The notes below the pieces were generated by a model. That model had not been told where the DNA came from, made no database searches, and was given only the letters and a program-made list of their open reading frames with translations. A DNA stretch of 64,000 bases from Xestospongia muta (lineage: Eukaryota > Porifera > Demospongiae > Haplosclerida > Petrosiidae), in the NCBI GenBank assembly GCA_963693285.1, contig OY848919.1:4593827-4657826 (forward strand), read 5' to 3'. Position 1 is the stretch's first letter, and each line of letters begins with the position of its first letter. A program made the translations under genes and the position numbers. Below are positions 10,677-21,084 of the stretch, in pieces.

Positions 10677-11490
10677 TACATGCAGCAATAGTGTAAACAA
10701 TGACTGAAATAAATACAACACCTGTCTTAACAGCATAATACTCCCAGTAACAACCATATTGTGAACTTCCCAGAGTTAGATGTAAACAATAAATGGTATT
10801 ATTAATTAACCATATTCCAATTAACAATCCTTGCATAGTACGAGGACCTTGAGCTAAAATAAATTCAATAGTTGTGAACCAAACCAAAACAATACTAATT
10901 CCAGCAAAAAAACTGAGGGACAGCCATAATATAGAAAGGTAGTGTGAGTTCACCTGATTGTAATCCATTTTCAAAGGTTATGTTAGCAGTGAATGACAAA
11001 CAGATATCTTAATTAATTAAGGCATTTCCAAAGTCATGATTTATCATGTAACTAACAAGAGTTGTCATGATAGATTCTAACAACAGTGCCATAAGTCCAA
11101 TCCACATATGTTTCAACATACTAGGAATGAAGCGAAAGAAGAAAGGAACCATTATAAATTGATATAAAGGAACAGCAAATAAAACGAGACAATAAGGAAT
11201 TGTTAGAGGATATATTAATAGAGCACTTTCCATGACACTGTAATGTGTGCCATTTGTCATTGTTATGACTCCTAAATATTGATCTAAAATGTTTGATTTA
11301 GTGTCAAGAAGTCCATATCCAAAGATTCCCAAAAGTATACTGAGTATGTATAAAAAGCTTTTCACATCCTCTACTTGTACAGTAGTAAATGGTCCTCCAT
11401 ATCTCTCTTTAGCTAAGTCTAATCTTGAAGGAGGGGATTCACCAAATGTAAAGGCACTACGTCTCGCTGGTTGTTTGTGTTTCCAAGCAT
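10677..11490 (-). pseudogene. SLC15/POT-like central fragment (MAES group)
   Basis: Only the middle of a MAES-group gene is present, from the loop (FGESPPSRLDLAKERYGG region, about 11380-11490) to TM12 (TGVVFISVIVYTIAAC at about 10680-10740). The 5' half ends abruptly at CCAAGCATATAATTATAATT (about 11490), and the tail after IAAC is lost at the block C junction. Lesions: a GAA to TAA stop after NALIN (11009) and a frame change in the A run near 10905-10920. The stop, and the unusual sequence just after it, are shared with the pseudogene at 2385-4083. Confidence 0.8.
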
Positions 11491-11502
11491 ATAATTATAA
11501 TT

Positions 11503-12170
11503 ATAAGACATAATATACACCATATCTCTCATTCTTATATACAATAGATAAAATTAATAATCTTATAATTTAGTTTTGCGTCAATAATATACAATGCTTG
11601 TGTTCACTAAATGAAATAAAGGCTTTCATGAATGACTAAAATAAAATGGAATTCCAATAATGAGTTAAATTCAACACTAGCAAGTTATGGGTTATGCTAA
11701 ATTATTTTTATGAGTAAATAAATTAACTCATAAAGTTTATCAAATTTTATCTAAATATACCTAAAACGCTTTTCATAAAATATTACACTCATAATGTTAC
11801 AGATGTACAAGTTTACTAGAAATAATCTCAAAAACGCAAATGACAAAAGACAATTATGTGTTTAGCATAGATAAAAGTAAAAATCTAATACACTGTACTT
11901 CAATCCAATTTAAAACATGTGTTCACAAATGAACTTGAGATTCTCATGAAAGACTGAAATAAAATGGAATTCTGATAATGACTAAATCAAGAACACCTGT
12001 TCAAATTATGGCCAACTTTCTATTTCATAATAATAGTACACACACACTGTTACATTAAAAACAAGATATACTAATCAAATAAAGATAGTTGTAAACTAAT
12101 ATAGTCAGCACTAAATAACTCATTGTCAATGAAGTGACTTCAAAACACTTTATATACATATGAATTAACA
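11503..12170. repeat. Duplicated intergenic block D, copy 1
   Basis: 3' flank of the gene at 12171-13880. It matches 20411-21084, the 3' flank of the gene at 21085-22788, over its whole length, including TTAGTTTTGCGTCAATAAT and AGCAAGTTATG. So gene plus flank duplicated as one unit. The last 270 bp is the flank common to the whole MAES group. No gene seen. Confidence 0.75.
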
Positions 12171-13880
12171 TCAGTTGTAATTATGGTCACTATCATCATC
12201 ATCATCATCATCATTTTCTTCATCTTCTGTTAAATATTTCTGCTCTAGTTGTCTCTCAGTATATTCTGTAATGATAACTCTCTCATTAACATCAGATAGT
12301 TCATTACGTTGTCTATACTTGTATTTACATGCAGCAATACTGTAAATAACAAGTAAAATGAAAAGAACACCTGTCTTAACAGCATAATACTCCCAGTAAC
12401 AACCATATCGTGAGCCTGCCAGAGTTAGATGTACACAGTAAATGCTATTATTAATGAACGATATTCCAATTAACAATCCTTGCATAGTACGAGGACCTTG
12501 AGCTAAAATAAATTCAATAATTGTGAAACGAATACAAAAAATACTAATACCAGCAAAAACCTGAGGGACAGCCATGATATAGAAAGGTAGTGTGAGTTCA
12601 TCTGATTGTAATCCATTTTCAAATGTTATGTTGTTGTCAATGAATGACAAACAGTTGTCTTCACTAATTGAGGCATCTCCAAACTCATGATTTATCACGT
12701 AGCTAATAATAGTTGTCATGATAGATTCTACCAACAGTGCAATGAGTCCAATCCACATACGTTTCAACATACTAGGAATGAATCGAGAGAAGAAAGGAAC
12801 CATTATCAATTGATATAAAGGAACAGCAAATAAAACGAGACAATAAGGAATTGTCAGAGGATATATTAATAAAGCACTTTCCATGACATTGTAATGTGTG
12901 CCATTTCTCATTCTCACGACTCCTAAATATTGATCTAAAATCTTTGATTTAGTGTCAAGAAGTCCATATCCAAAGATTCCCAAAAGTATACTGAGTATAT
13001 ATAAAAAGCTTTTCACATCCTCTACTTGTACAGTAGTAAATGGTCCTCCATATCTCTCTTTAGCTAAGTCTAATCTTGAGGGAGGGGATTCACCAAATGT
13101 AAAGGCACTACGTCTCACTGGTTGTTTGTGTTTCCAAGCATACTTTATCACTCTCCATATTAATTTGACAGGATTGTTGTGTTGAGCTGGCTCAATAACC
13201 AAGTGATGTTTAACGCAACAAAAAGACAAAATTGCAAAAAAAATAAAAAAACATCCAGAGCCATATACAACAGTAAAAACATAATAGATAGTGTTATTAT
13301 GTACTAATCCTGTTACAATAGATGCCATTACTAGTACTACAGCTAGCGGACAATAATACATGTACAAAAACCAGTAAATAAAACTACTCAACTCTTCAGA
13401 AGGAGAAAACTGTAGCTGATCAGTACCAAACTGGATAACATTAGCCTGAAGCATACCATATCCAAGAAAGAAAGGACAAGTTACAGTTATTGCTAAGGTC
13501 ACAGCTGTAATATTATTAAGTTTTATAAAATACAGAGCCACTGAACATACAGTTGTAATGACAAATCCCACACATATTAACACAATTCCAATTATCATTA
13601 CTTTATATCTCATCCATTTCTCACCTAACAAACCAAGCATAGGGTAGAAAGGATAGTACAGTCCAATTGCAGCAAATATAAGAAAGGAATATTTGTCAAT
13701 GAAATGTGTAGAAAGACCTCCAGATATAATAGTTATATTAGCCAGTAGTATACTGATAACTAAAACCAACAGTGCTCCTTTTGATTGAATGCAGACATAT
13801 TTGCACCTGCTTCTGAAACAGGAAAACAATATATTTTTATTTGAAACGTTATTAGATATTAAAGGTATTGATTCTGCCAT
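12171..13880 (-). CDS. SLC15/POT-like transporter, MAES group, intact
   Basis: Open frame of 569 residues, ATG at 13880 (MAESIPLISNN) to TGA at 12171, intronless. N-terminal E3-SIP-L7-I8 fits the [DE]xxxL[LI] endolysosomal sorting pattern. Approximate layout: TM1 35-57, TM2 63-83, TM3 92-115, TM4 125-147, QFGTDQLQF at 150-158 with SEELSSF, TM5 169-190, TM6 198-222, cytosolic loop 223-290 with KERYGGPFTT at about 274-283, TM7 291-310, TM8 333-365, TM9 372-398, TM10-11 432-487, TM12 498-518, tail 519-569. The tail ends in a run of seven Asp encoded by an ATC (plus-strand) trinucleotide repeat. It is the most diverged intact MAES member in TM3-TM4. It has ISF where paralogues have IWF in TM11. 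No ExxER motif in TM1. Role inferred from family only. Confidence 0.88.
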   Translation of the reverse strand: MAESIPLISNNVSNKNILFSCFRSRCKYVCIQSKGALLVLVISILLANITIISGGLSTHFIDKYSFLIFAAIGLYYPFYPMLGLLGEKWMRYKVMIIGIVLICVGFVITTVCSVALYFIKLNNITAVTLAITVTCPFFLGYGMLQANVIQFGTDQLQFSPSEELSSFIYWFLYMYYCPLAVVLVMASIVTGLVHNNTIYYVFTVVYGSGCFFIFFAILSFCCVKHHLVIEPAQHNNPVKLIWRVIKYAWKHKQPVRRSAFTFGESPPSRLDLAKERYGGPFTTVQVEDVKSFLYILSILLGIFGYGLLDTKSKILDQYLGVVRMRNGTHYNVMESALLIYPLTIPYCLVLFAVPLYQLIMVPFFSRFIPSMLKRMWIGLIALLVESIMTTIISYVINHEFGDASISEDNCLSFIDNNITFENGLQSDELTLPFYIMAVPQVFAGISIFCIRFTIIEFILAQGPRTMQGLLIGISFINNSIYCVHLTLAGSRYGCYWEYYAVKTGVLFILLVIYSIAACKYKYRQRNELSDVNERVIITEYTERQLEQKYLTEDEENDDDDDDDSDHNYN

Positions 13881-14057
13881 TCAACTCTGCTTTATGATTC
13901 ATACATGATCTATTTAGTATTGGCAAATAAATTAATAAAAACTATAGTATGTGTATTTTTAAAAACTTGTTACTATTTACATAACTATTATAGTTTACTT
14001 TCAGAATCATAGCTATAAAATAACAAGAAATGCAGAAAAGTAATCATATCAATAGAA

Positions 14058-14058
14058 G

Positions 14059-14130
<72 letters not shown>

Positions 14131-14154
14131 TGTATGTATGTATGTATGTATGTA
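14058..14154. repeat. (TA)n and (TATG)n microsatellite
   Basis: AT tract then TATG tract; the foldback element at 14155 is inserted in it and the TATG tract resumes at 14396. The sequence 13881-14057 between the gene and this tract holds a diverged MAES 5' flank and nothing else recognisable. Confidence 0.9.
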
Positions 14155-14395
14155 CACTGTAAAAATTGATTTGTTGATTTAACTAATATATTGTTATACA
14201 GGTTGCATGTAGCAAACTTAATATGATGTGAAAGTAAACATAACACTGATTTTATTACTGATGTACCAATAGCTACATAACAATAGTACATTAGTAATCA
14301 AAACAGTGTTATGTCTATTTTTACATCATAATAGTTTACTACCTGTAACCTGTATAACAATACATTGGTTAAATCAACAAATCAATTTTACAGTG
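14155..14395. mobile_element. Complete foldback MITE
   Basis: 241 bp, starting CACTGTAAAAATTGATTTG and ending CAAATCAATTTTACAGTG. The two arms (about 110 nt each) are inverted copies, both carrying TTGTTATACAGG and ATAACACTG, around a loop of about 20 nt. It lies within a TATG microsatellite, so the target-site duplication cannot be sized (2 or 6 bp both fit). The termini recall CACTA-like (CMC) ends, but no transposase is linked and the family assignment is open. Confidence 0.8.
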
Positions 14396-14475
14396 TATGT
14401 ATGTATGTATGTATGTATGTAGGTATGTAGGTATTATGTATGAATGTATATATGTATATATGTATATATCTATAT
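14396..14475. repeat. (TATG)n microsatellite, right part
   Basis: Continuation of the tract interrupted by the foldback element, becoming TATA-rich before the next MITE. Confidence 0.85.
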
Positions 14476-14477
14476 AT

Positions 14478-14566
14478 GTGACCTGTTTGCAAAAAAGGGA
14501 CCACTTATGTCAAATCAGGTCACAATTATTTTGACAGAAGTGGTCCCTTTTTGCAAATCTAGTCAC
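14478..14566. mobile_element. GGGACCACTTCT-family MITE, minimal copy
   Basis: Only 89 bp: GTGACCTGTTTGCAAAAAAG, GGACCACTT, a short middle, AGAAGTGGTCCC, then TTTTTGCAAATCTAGTCAC. Nearly pure terminal inverted repeats, flanked both sides by ATAT. Confidence 0.75.
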
Positions 14567-14574
14567 ATATATAT

Positions 14575-15982
14575 AAAAGGCAAAATGGTATAATTGATGT
14601 TATGAACAGTGTTCCCAATAAGCTATTATCCAATCAACAATCCTTGCATACTTCGAGGACCTTGAGCCAATATAGATTCAAATCCAGCAATGAAAAGAAG
14701 GCCTATACAAAGACATAATAAGAAATTTGGTCCAATGAACACAGGGTATGGTAATATGAAAATTTCTGTTCCTACAAAAGAGGTATTATATATAAATAAT
14801 TGAAAACAGACACAATCGTGACAAACTCTGCTAACATCGTTATACATTATAACTATAGTAACAAAACTACTAGTTGAATCCACATACATTTTAACATGCC
14901 TGGAATGTAGCAAGAAAAGAAAGGGACAATTATAAATTGTCCTATTTAAATAAAGATAGCATATAAAAAATGGTATTTTTATAATGGAAAGCTAGAACTA
15001 CTGTCTCAGTAAACGCAACAGTTCTATTTGACTGTGGTTCTAAACTGAAAAATATTATGATGAAAGGCTTGTTAAATCATCATTCAGAGTTATACCATAG
15101 GCTGTAATCAGAATACTTGAAACTTTTGACACCCTCTATTTGTTCAGTGAAAAATGGTCCTCCGTATCTCTACTTAGCTATGTCTAGTCTGGAGGGAAAA
15201 GACTCTCCATAAGTAAAGGCTCACTAGTGTTTGTGTTTCTAAGCATATCTCATCACTCTCCAAATTAGTTTAAAAGGATTGTTGTGCTGTGCTGGCTAAA
15301 TAATCAAGTGATATTTGAAACAACAAACAATCAACAAACGAACAACAAAGCAATTGCTATAGACATTATTACAAAACATAACACTAGGGAGTTATCATAT
15401 AAGCTAACATTCTTATGAGCAAAATTAGCCATGTCTGCCGACTGTACAAGCCCAATTACAGCCCCACAAACATAATAAAAACACTATATATAAAAGCTAC
15501 ACAGCTCTTGAGATGATGAAAATGGAAGTTGATCAGTGCCAAACTGAATAAAAGTATCTTATAACAAAATCAAACCAAAGACATAAGGTCAATTACAATG
15601 GTTGAAAAATTGCCGTAATGGTATATTTACATGAATAAACTGGTGTATTATTTTAATTCCCAACATAACAGCAAATGAGATATCGTAATCAATGAACCAA
15701 TTAGTAAAACCTTGTATCTCATCTATTTATCACCTATCACTGCTAGAACTGGAAAAAAGACTGTTAGAATCAACAAAAAGTAATATGTCATACGAGAGGG
15801 ATTATTGTTAATATTAGGTACTTGAATATTGGCATAAGACGTAACTAATAGAATACTCCATACTACCGCTAACTGAGTTCGTTTAGAATTAACGTAGATG
15901 ATTAAAGACTTTTATTAAAAAAAGACAAAATATTAGGATGAACACGAAAGACAGAGATAAATGGAGTTAATTCATCAGCCAT
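14575..15982 (-). pseudogene. MADEL-group POT-like transporter pseudogene
   Basis: Starts at ATG 15982 (MADELTPFISV region) and can be followed with many frameshifts and stops to the QGPRSMQGLLIG region near 14640. The end at AAAAGGCAAAATGG (14575) leaves off the C-terminal tail, as in two other copies. Relative to 27886-29571 it keeps the stretch around 15625-15700 that is deleted there. It has its own damage, for example a TAC-to-stop style change in RYGGPF (CTACTTAGCTA at 15170) and loss of bases near 15215-15240. Confidence 0.75.
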
Positions 15983-16329
15983 TTTTCAATTAATAACTAT
16001 ACATTTATTAATAACACTATCCAACAATCAAAACAATGACCACATAGTTTTTGTAATTAGATTTCTATATATCGAATGATGAGGTACTCGTACATTCCTC
16101 TCAAAAGTTATTAAGAGTCGTTAAACGTAATGATCAGTCACTGTATTATTGAAACAAAATGGCAGTTAAAATTGTCTATTGCAGTAACCTAGCTTTTCAA
16201 TGTTTAAGAGAATACTTACAACAATCCAGTAAGTAGTAAATAATAGAATTATAATATAGTGGGATCTGGACAATATGACATCACTGAACCTCAGACAAAA
16301 CATAAATGGTCACTATGTTCTCTGTAGCC
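15983..16329. repeat. Upstream flank shared with 29572-29925
   Basis: 5' flank of the MADEL-group copy, duplicated with it. Landmarks are TGATCAGTCACTGTATTATTG and AACAAAATGGCAGTTAAAATT in both copies. No gene seen. Confidence 0.65.
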
Positions 16330-16530
16330 ATATATAGTTGTTCTATAACATAAGTTGTCTCTCAGAATATTGTGTATGATATACTTTCATTAACATTGGA
16401 TACTTCATTATTTGTCTATATACTCGTATTTCTATGCATCAATAGCATAAACGAGAAACTCAAGAGCTGTTTTGACACCATAAGAATTTATATACACTGA
16501 AATGTTGACTGTTGAATTGTGAGAACAGAT
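16330..16530 (-). pseudogene. C-terminal remnant of a POT-like transporter
   Basis: Plus-strand AAGTTGTCTCTCAGAATATT followed by a degenerate complement of the tail (YKYRQ.NE.SNVNE pattern) and GAGCTGTTTTGACACC, matching TM12 and tail of the 35455-37065 type. The rest of that gene is gone. A second copy lies at 30123-30340. The empty target site of the MITE at 29938-30122 is here (CATAAGTTGTC at about 16341). Confidence 0.6.
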
Positions 16531-16598
16531 CCATGTTATGAAATTGTGGTATTCCAGTTACCACAGTTCCACTAATATACTATGAATAATGGTCTGGT

Positions 16599-16772
16599 AC
16601 CAACTTGCTTATATTACGTGGGGCTTACTCAGGTCTACACCATATATTCTATCTGCACCAACTTGCTTATATTACGTGGGGCTTACTCAGGCCTACACCA
16701 TATATTCTATCTGCACCAACTTGCTTATATTACGTGGGGCTTACTCAGGCCTACACCATATATTCTATCTGC
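16599..16772. repeat. 58-bp tandem repeat, three copies
   Basis: Unit starts ACCAACTTGCTTATATTACG and ends TATATTCTATCTGC. Copies begin at about 16599, 16657 and 16715 and differ by one base (AGGTCT or AGGCCT). The paralogous site at 30370-30435 has one copy, as does 34300-34360 in diverged form. All three frames are open through it, which comes from the repeat and is not evidence of a gene. Confidence 0.95.
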
Positions 16773-17390
16773 CATTTCCAAAGTTGTCACATCTATATAT
16801 GTCATTACTAATGTAGTAGATGTACTATTTAATTGACTATTCATGTAGGTAATTGCTACAACTATGATGATTGTTCATTCTTAGACAAATAAAAGGTAAG
16901 CTGTTACTATGGAATTGATACATAGACACTTAGTTCAATTATTTTATAACCATGCATGTTGCCAAAATATCTATGAATTTGTTAAAATAGTGAAGTTATT
17001 TTAAAAGTGGTATATATACAATTAATTGAAATCACAGAGCTTTGTTGATTGACATTCTATGGCATCATTTAATTGTAATTTATACTTAAAGACATGTTGT
17101 ATTACTGCCATTGGTAGGAAAAATGTAATCAGATTATATTCATACATTTTATAGAATGTAACTATGGAGTCATTTTACTACTTAGTGTTATACAGTCCAT
17201 ACTTGTGTACTATACTTTTGTAGTGTATTTGAAGATTAGTTAGCACATTATTAAAACAAGTTTTAGAAAATGACGATTATAATGACTACCTTTTTGCTGC
17301 TATAATGACAATAAAGTAAAACACATGCTACATTCTTAGACAAAAACATAACCAAAATAATTTTTACAAGTTATAAATATTGTAACATAT
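16773..17390. repeat. Duplicated intergenic block B, copy 1
   Basis: Near-identical to 30436-31050 and related to 34361-34825; for example TTGATACATAGACACTTA and GAAAATGACGATTATAATG. At its right edge it meets an N-terminal MAES fragment, whereas copy 2 meets the 3' end of the gene at 31053. No gene inside. Confidence 0.75.
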
Positions 17391-17392
17391 TA

Positions 17393-17703
17393 ACACATAT
17401 TAACACAATCCCAATTATCATTACTTTATATCTCATCCATTTCTCACCTAACAAACCAAGGATAGGGTAGAAAAGATAGTACAGTCCAACTGCAACAAAC
17501 ATATGAAAGGAATATCTGTCAACAAAATGTGTAGATAGAGCTCCGGATATAATGATGATATTGCCATTAGAATTCTGATAACTAAAACTAACAGTGCTCC
17601 TTTTGATCGAACACAAACATTTTTACACCTGTTCCTGTAACAAGAAGACAATATACTTCACCTGAAAAGTTACTAGACATTAAAGGTTTTGATTCTGCCA
17701 TTC
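17393..17703 (-). pseudogene. N-terminal fragment of MAES-group transporter
   Basis: From ATG at 17703 through TM1-TM3, ending at IGIVLICV where block B begins. At least two indels: one T missing in CTTCACCTGAAAAG (about 17660) and two bases missing at GATATTGCCATTAG (about 17560). Confidence 0.8.
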
Positions 17704-18735
17704 AACTCTGCTTTATGCTCTATACAATGTCTACTTAGAATCAGCTAATGAACAAAAAAATACTGAATATATTATAATTATTTTCACTGTTTACATGATT
17801 TTTATGTTTTATGTTTCAGTATATAGTCATAACAATAACAAGATGATTATCACTTAGTAATTAAATATATATATACAAATCTACTTATGTTAGCTCTTGA
17901 AGTGAAGTTAAAATGAATTAATCATTAAAATATTAGCAAACGAACAATTTATTCAATAACAATGAGAAGCCACCAACAATAATTAAATGATTTGCAATAA
18001 GGGACCACTTCTGGGAAAACACATGGTACAATGTATTAGAAGGACAACTGTTGAAACATCACAAAAACTGTTTTATATACACCCAGCTGCTATATATTCA
18101 CGGATCATTTTTGGGAAAACATTAATGACATAATTTATGAGAAAGACAGCCTTTGAAAAATCCCAAAAATATATTCACAACTGTTCATAGTAATTGCATG
18201 CACGTATACAAAACTGTTTTTAAAGTGTTTTAACAGTTGTTTTTTTTTTCATAGATCTCTACACAAATGCTTTGACAGAAGTGGTCCCTTTTTATAAATC
18301 AGGTCATATTTATTATAACAGTCTGTCTGCCTTATTGTTTTTGCTGAAAATCTAAAGTAAGTGTATATAAAATGGATCAATGAACCTATGATATAAACTT
18401 TGAATCTCATTTATGTATCACCTGCTATGTTTAAATATAAACTTGATGAGTCAATCTTACATAGGCAACAATACAACATGAAGCATCGATGCTAATAAAA
18501 AAATTGTTGAAATCTCTTAATGAAAACTGTTAGGACAGATTTTATTAAAGTTAGATGCATTAATTAGTACCACCTAAACATATTTATTAACTCCTTCTCC
18601 ACAATCAAAACAAAGATAGCGGTCAGGCACAAAATAATACTATGCTAATTATAGTTAATGTATTAAGAGCATGGTGTTGATTAATGTATTACAAAACTAT
18701 ATGTATTGCTTTCTCATGGACATATTGACAATGCT
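17704..18735. repeat. Duplicated 5' flank, shared with 22789-23760
   Basis: Upstream region of the fragment at 17393-17703, matching the upstream region of the intact gene at 21085-22788. It includes a GGGACCACTTCT-family MITE at 17989-18305 (paralogue 23081-23328) and block C at 18420-18735. No gene. Confidence 0.7.
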
Positions 18736-18967
18736 ATCAAACTGCATAAAATATAGACTCACTAAAGATACTGTTATGATGACAAGTCCCACACATATTA
18801 ACACAATTCCAATTACCATTACTTTATATCTCATCTATTTCTCATCTAATAAACCAAAGATAAAGTAGAATAAATAGTACAGCAATGGAATATTTGTCAA
18901 TAAAATGTATAGAAAGAGCTCCAGATATAATAATTATATTAGTTAGTAGAATACTGATAACTAAAAC
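18736..18967 (-). pseudogene. N-terminal TM1-TM3 fragment of a MAES-group transporter
   Basis: Complement carries recognisable GEKWMRYKVM and adjacent sequence (CTTTATATCTCATCTATTTC at about 18825) and TM1 sequence to AACTAAAACTAAAAGG. At 18968 it is fused directly to the C-terminal part of a MADEL-group pseudogene, so the junction is a chimera. Confidence 0.75.
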
Positions 18968-19867
18968 TAAAAGGTAAAATGGCATAATTGATGTTATAAA
19001 CAGTGTTTCTAATAAGCTATTATCGAATCAACAATCCTTGCATACTTCGAGGACCTTGAGCCAATGTAAATTCAAAACCCAGCAATGAAAAGGAGGCCTA
19101 TACAAAGACGTAATAAGAAATTTGGTCCAATGAACACTGGGTATGGTAATGTGAAAATTTCCATTCCTACAAAAGAGGTATACAGATAAATCAATACAGA
19201 CACGATCATGACAAACTCTGTTAAAATCGTTATACATTATAAACAGCAATAGTAGTTGTAGCAGATAACTATAGTAACAAAACTACTAGTTTAATCCACA
19301 TACATTTTAACATGCTTGGAATGTAGCAAGAAAAGAAAGGGAGAATTGAATAAAGATAGCATATAAAAATAGTATTTTTATAATAGAAAAGCTAGAACTA
19401 CTGTCTCAGTAAACACAACAGTTCTATTTGACTGTTGGTTCTAAACTGAAAACTATTATGATGAAATGCTTGATAAATCATCATTCAGAGTTATACCATA
19501 GGCTGCAATCAGAATACTTGATATGTAACAGAAGCTTTTGACATCCTCTATTTGTTCAGTGAAAAAAGACCTTCCATATCTCTACTTAGCTAGGTCTAGT
19601 CTGGAGGGAAGAGACTCTCCATAAGTAAAGGTATATACTACATCTCACTAGTTATTTGTGTTTCCAAGCATATCTCATCACTCTCCAGATTAGTTTAAAA
19701 GGATTGTTATATAAGCTAGCATTCTTATGAGCAATATTAACCATGCCTGCTGATTGTACAAGCCCAATTAATTACAGCCACATAAACATAGTAAAAACAC
19801 CAATATATAAAGCTACTCAGCTCTTGAGATGATGAGAATAGAAGTTGATCAGAGAGATTGATTAGAA
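18968..19867 (-). pseudogene. MADEL-group POT-like transporter, truncated pseudogene
   Basis: Closest to 4963-5957: same 3' end point (AAAAGGTAAAATGG) and same 5' end point. It carries the QGLLIG region near 19040, VFIGPNFL near 19120 and the loop near 19560-19690, with frameshifts, stops and an extra deletion of about 80 bp near 19705 compared with the sister copy. Confidence 0.75.
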
Positions 19868-20090
19868 TGTTGTCATGTAGGACCATACTTGTAAACTATC
19901 TAGATAGAATTTTTCAACCTACGAAAATACACTCTTCTGTCCGATATTCGGAAATTTCGGCAAGCCATGTTTGAAGTGCCACTACTCAAACGTGAAGACT
20001 CTGAAGCTCGTGAATCTTGAAATAATAAATGTACAGTTCTTTAGCTTTCATTTAAGATGCTAGGTGCTTTGATCAGTCACTGTTAACATT
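19868..20090. repeat. Shared 0.2-kb segment, second copy
   Basis: Matches 5958-6180 (CTGTCCGATATTCGGAAATT, CGGCAAGCCATGTTTGAAG). Confidence 0.5.
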
Positions 20091-20410
20091 CAAACACAAT
20101 GTCCGAATATACGTGACGTCCGAAAATTGATTTATTACTCTATTAAAGAGCTAAATCAAAACGTCACTGAGTAAATAGTCTGTGGTACATACAACCATAC
20201 TTGCTATGTAAGATGAGGACTGCATAGGCTCTTGCTAAGATTAATTAAATACAGTTAAGTAGTAACAGTAAAAAAATACTCAGAACTATTTATCTCTCTG
20301 TTTTATAAGTTATCACATATTGATCGCGATTCTTTGTATAGACTGGATGCCACAAAAAATTAAAAATATGGTTTTATTAGCCACTGTATTAATACTTTTT
20401 TAAAAATATA
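20091..20410. other. Intergenic, nothing recognised
   Basis: Contains ATACGTGACGTCCGAAAATT and otherwise no repeat, gene or RNA that I recognise. Confidence 0.5.
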
Positions 20411-21084
20411 TGTCAGTACTATAAGACATAATATACACCATATGTCTCCTTCATATATACAATAAATAAAATTAATAATCTTATAATTTAGTTTTGCGTC
20501 AATAATAAGCAAAGCTTGTGTTCACTAAATGAAATAAAGGCTTTCATGAATGACTAAAATAAAATGAAATTCCAATAATGAGTTAAATTCAACACTAGCA
20601 AGTTATGTTTTATGCTAAATTTTTTTTATGACTAAATAAATTAACTTATGAAGTTTATCAAATTTTATCTAAATATACCTAAAATGCTTTTCATAAAATA
20701 GTACACTCACAATGTTACAGATGTACAAGTTAACTAGAAATAATCTCAAAAACACAAATGACAAAAGACAATTATGTGTTTAGCATAGATAAAAGTAAAA
20801 ATCTAATACACTATACTTCAATCCAAATGTAGAACATGTTTTCACAAATAAACTTGAGATTCTCATGCAAAATAATATAAAATTCTGATGATGACTAAAT
20901 GCAGAAAGCATGTTAAAATTATGCCCAACATTCTATTTTTATAATAATAGTACACACGCACTGTTACATTCAAAACAAGATATACTAATTAAATAAAGAT
21001 AATTGTAAACTAATATAGTCAGCACTAAAAAAGTAATTGTCAATGAAGTGACTTCAAAACACATTATATACATATGAATTAACA
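20411..21084. repeat. Duplicated intergenic block D, copy 2
   Basis: Matches 11503-12170; 3' flank of the gene at 21085. Confidence 0.75.

Noticed and set aside
12952..13185. Recurrent 77-codon plus-strand frame (also at 3156, 21860, 47295)
   Set aside because: Antisense to the highly conserved loop region; its conservation is explained by the sense coding sequence.
16582..16836. Three overlapping plus-strand frames with an LAYITWGLL-type repeat
   Set aside because: All three frames are open through a 58-bp unit (not a multiple of 3) repeated three times; the paralogous single-copy site has no gene.
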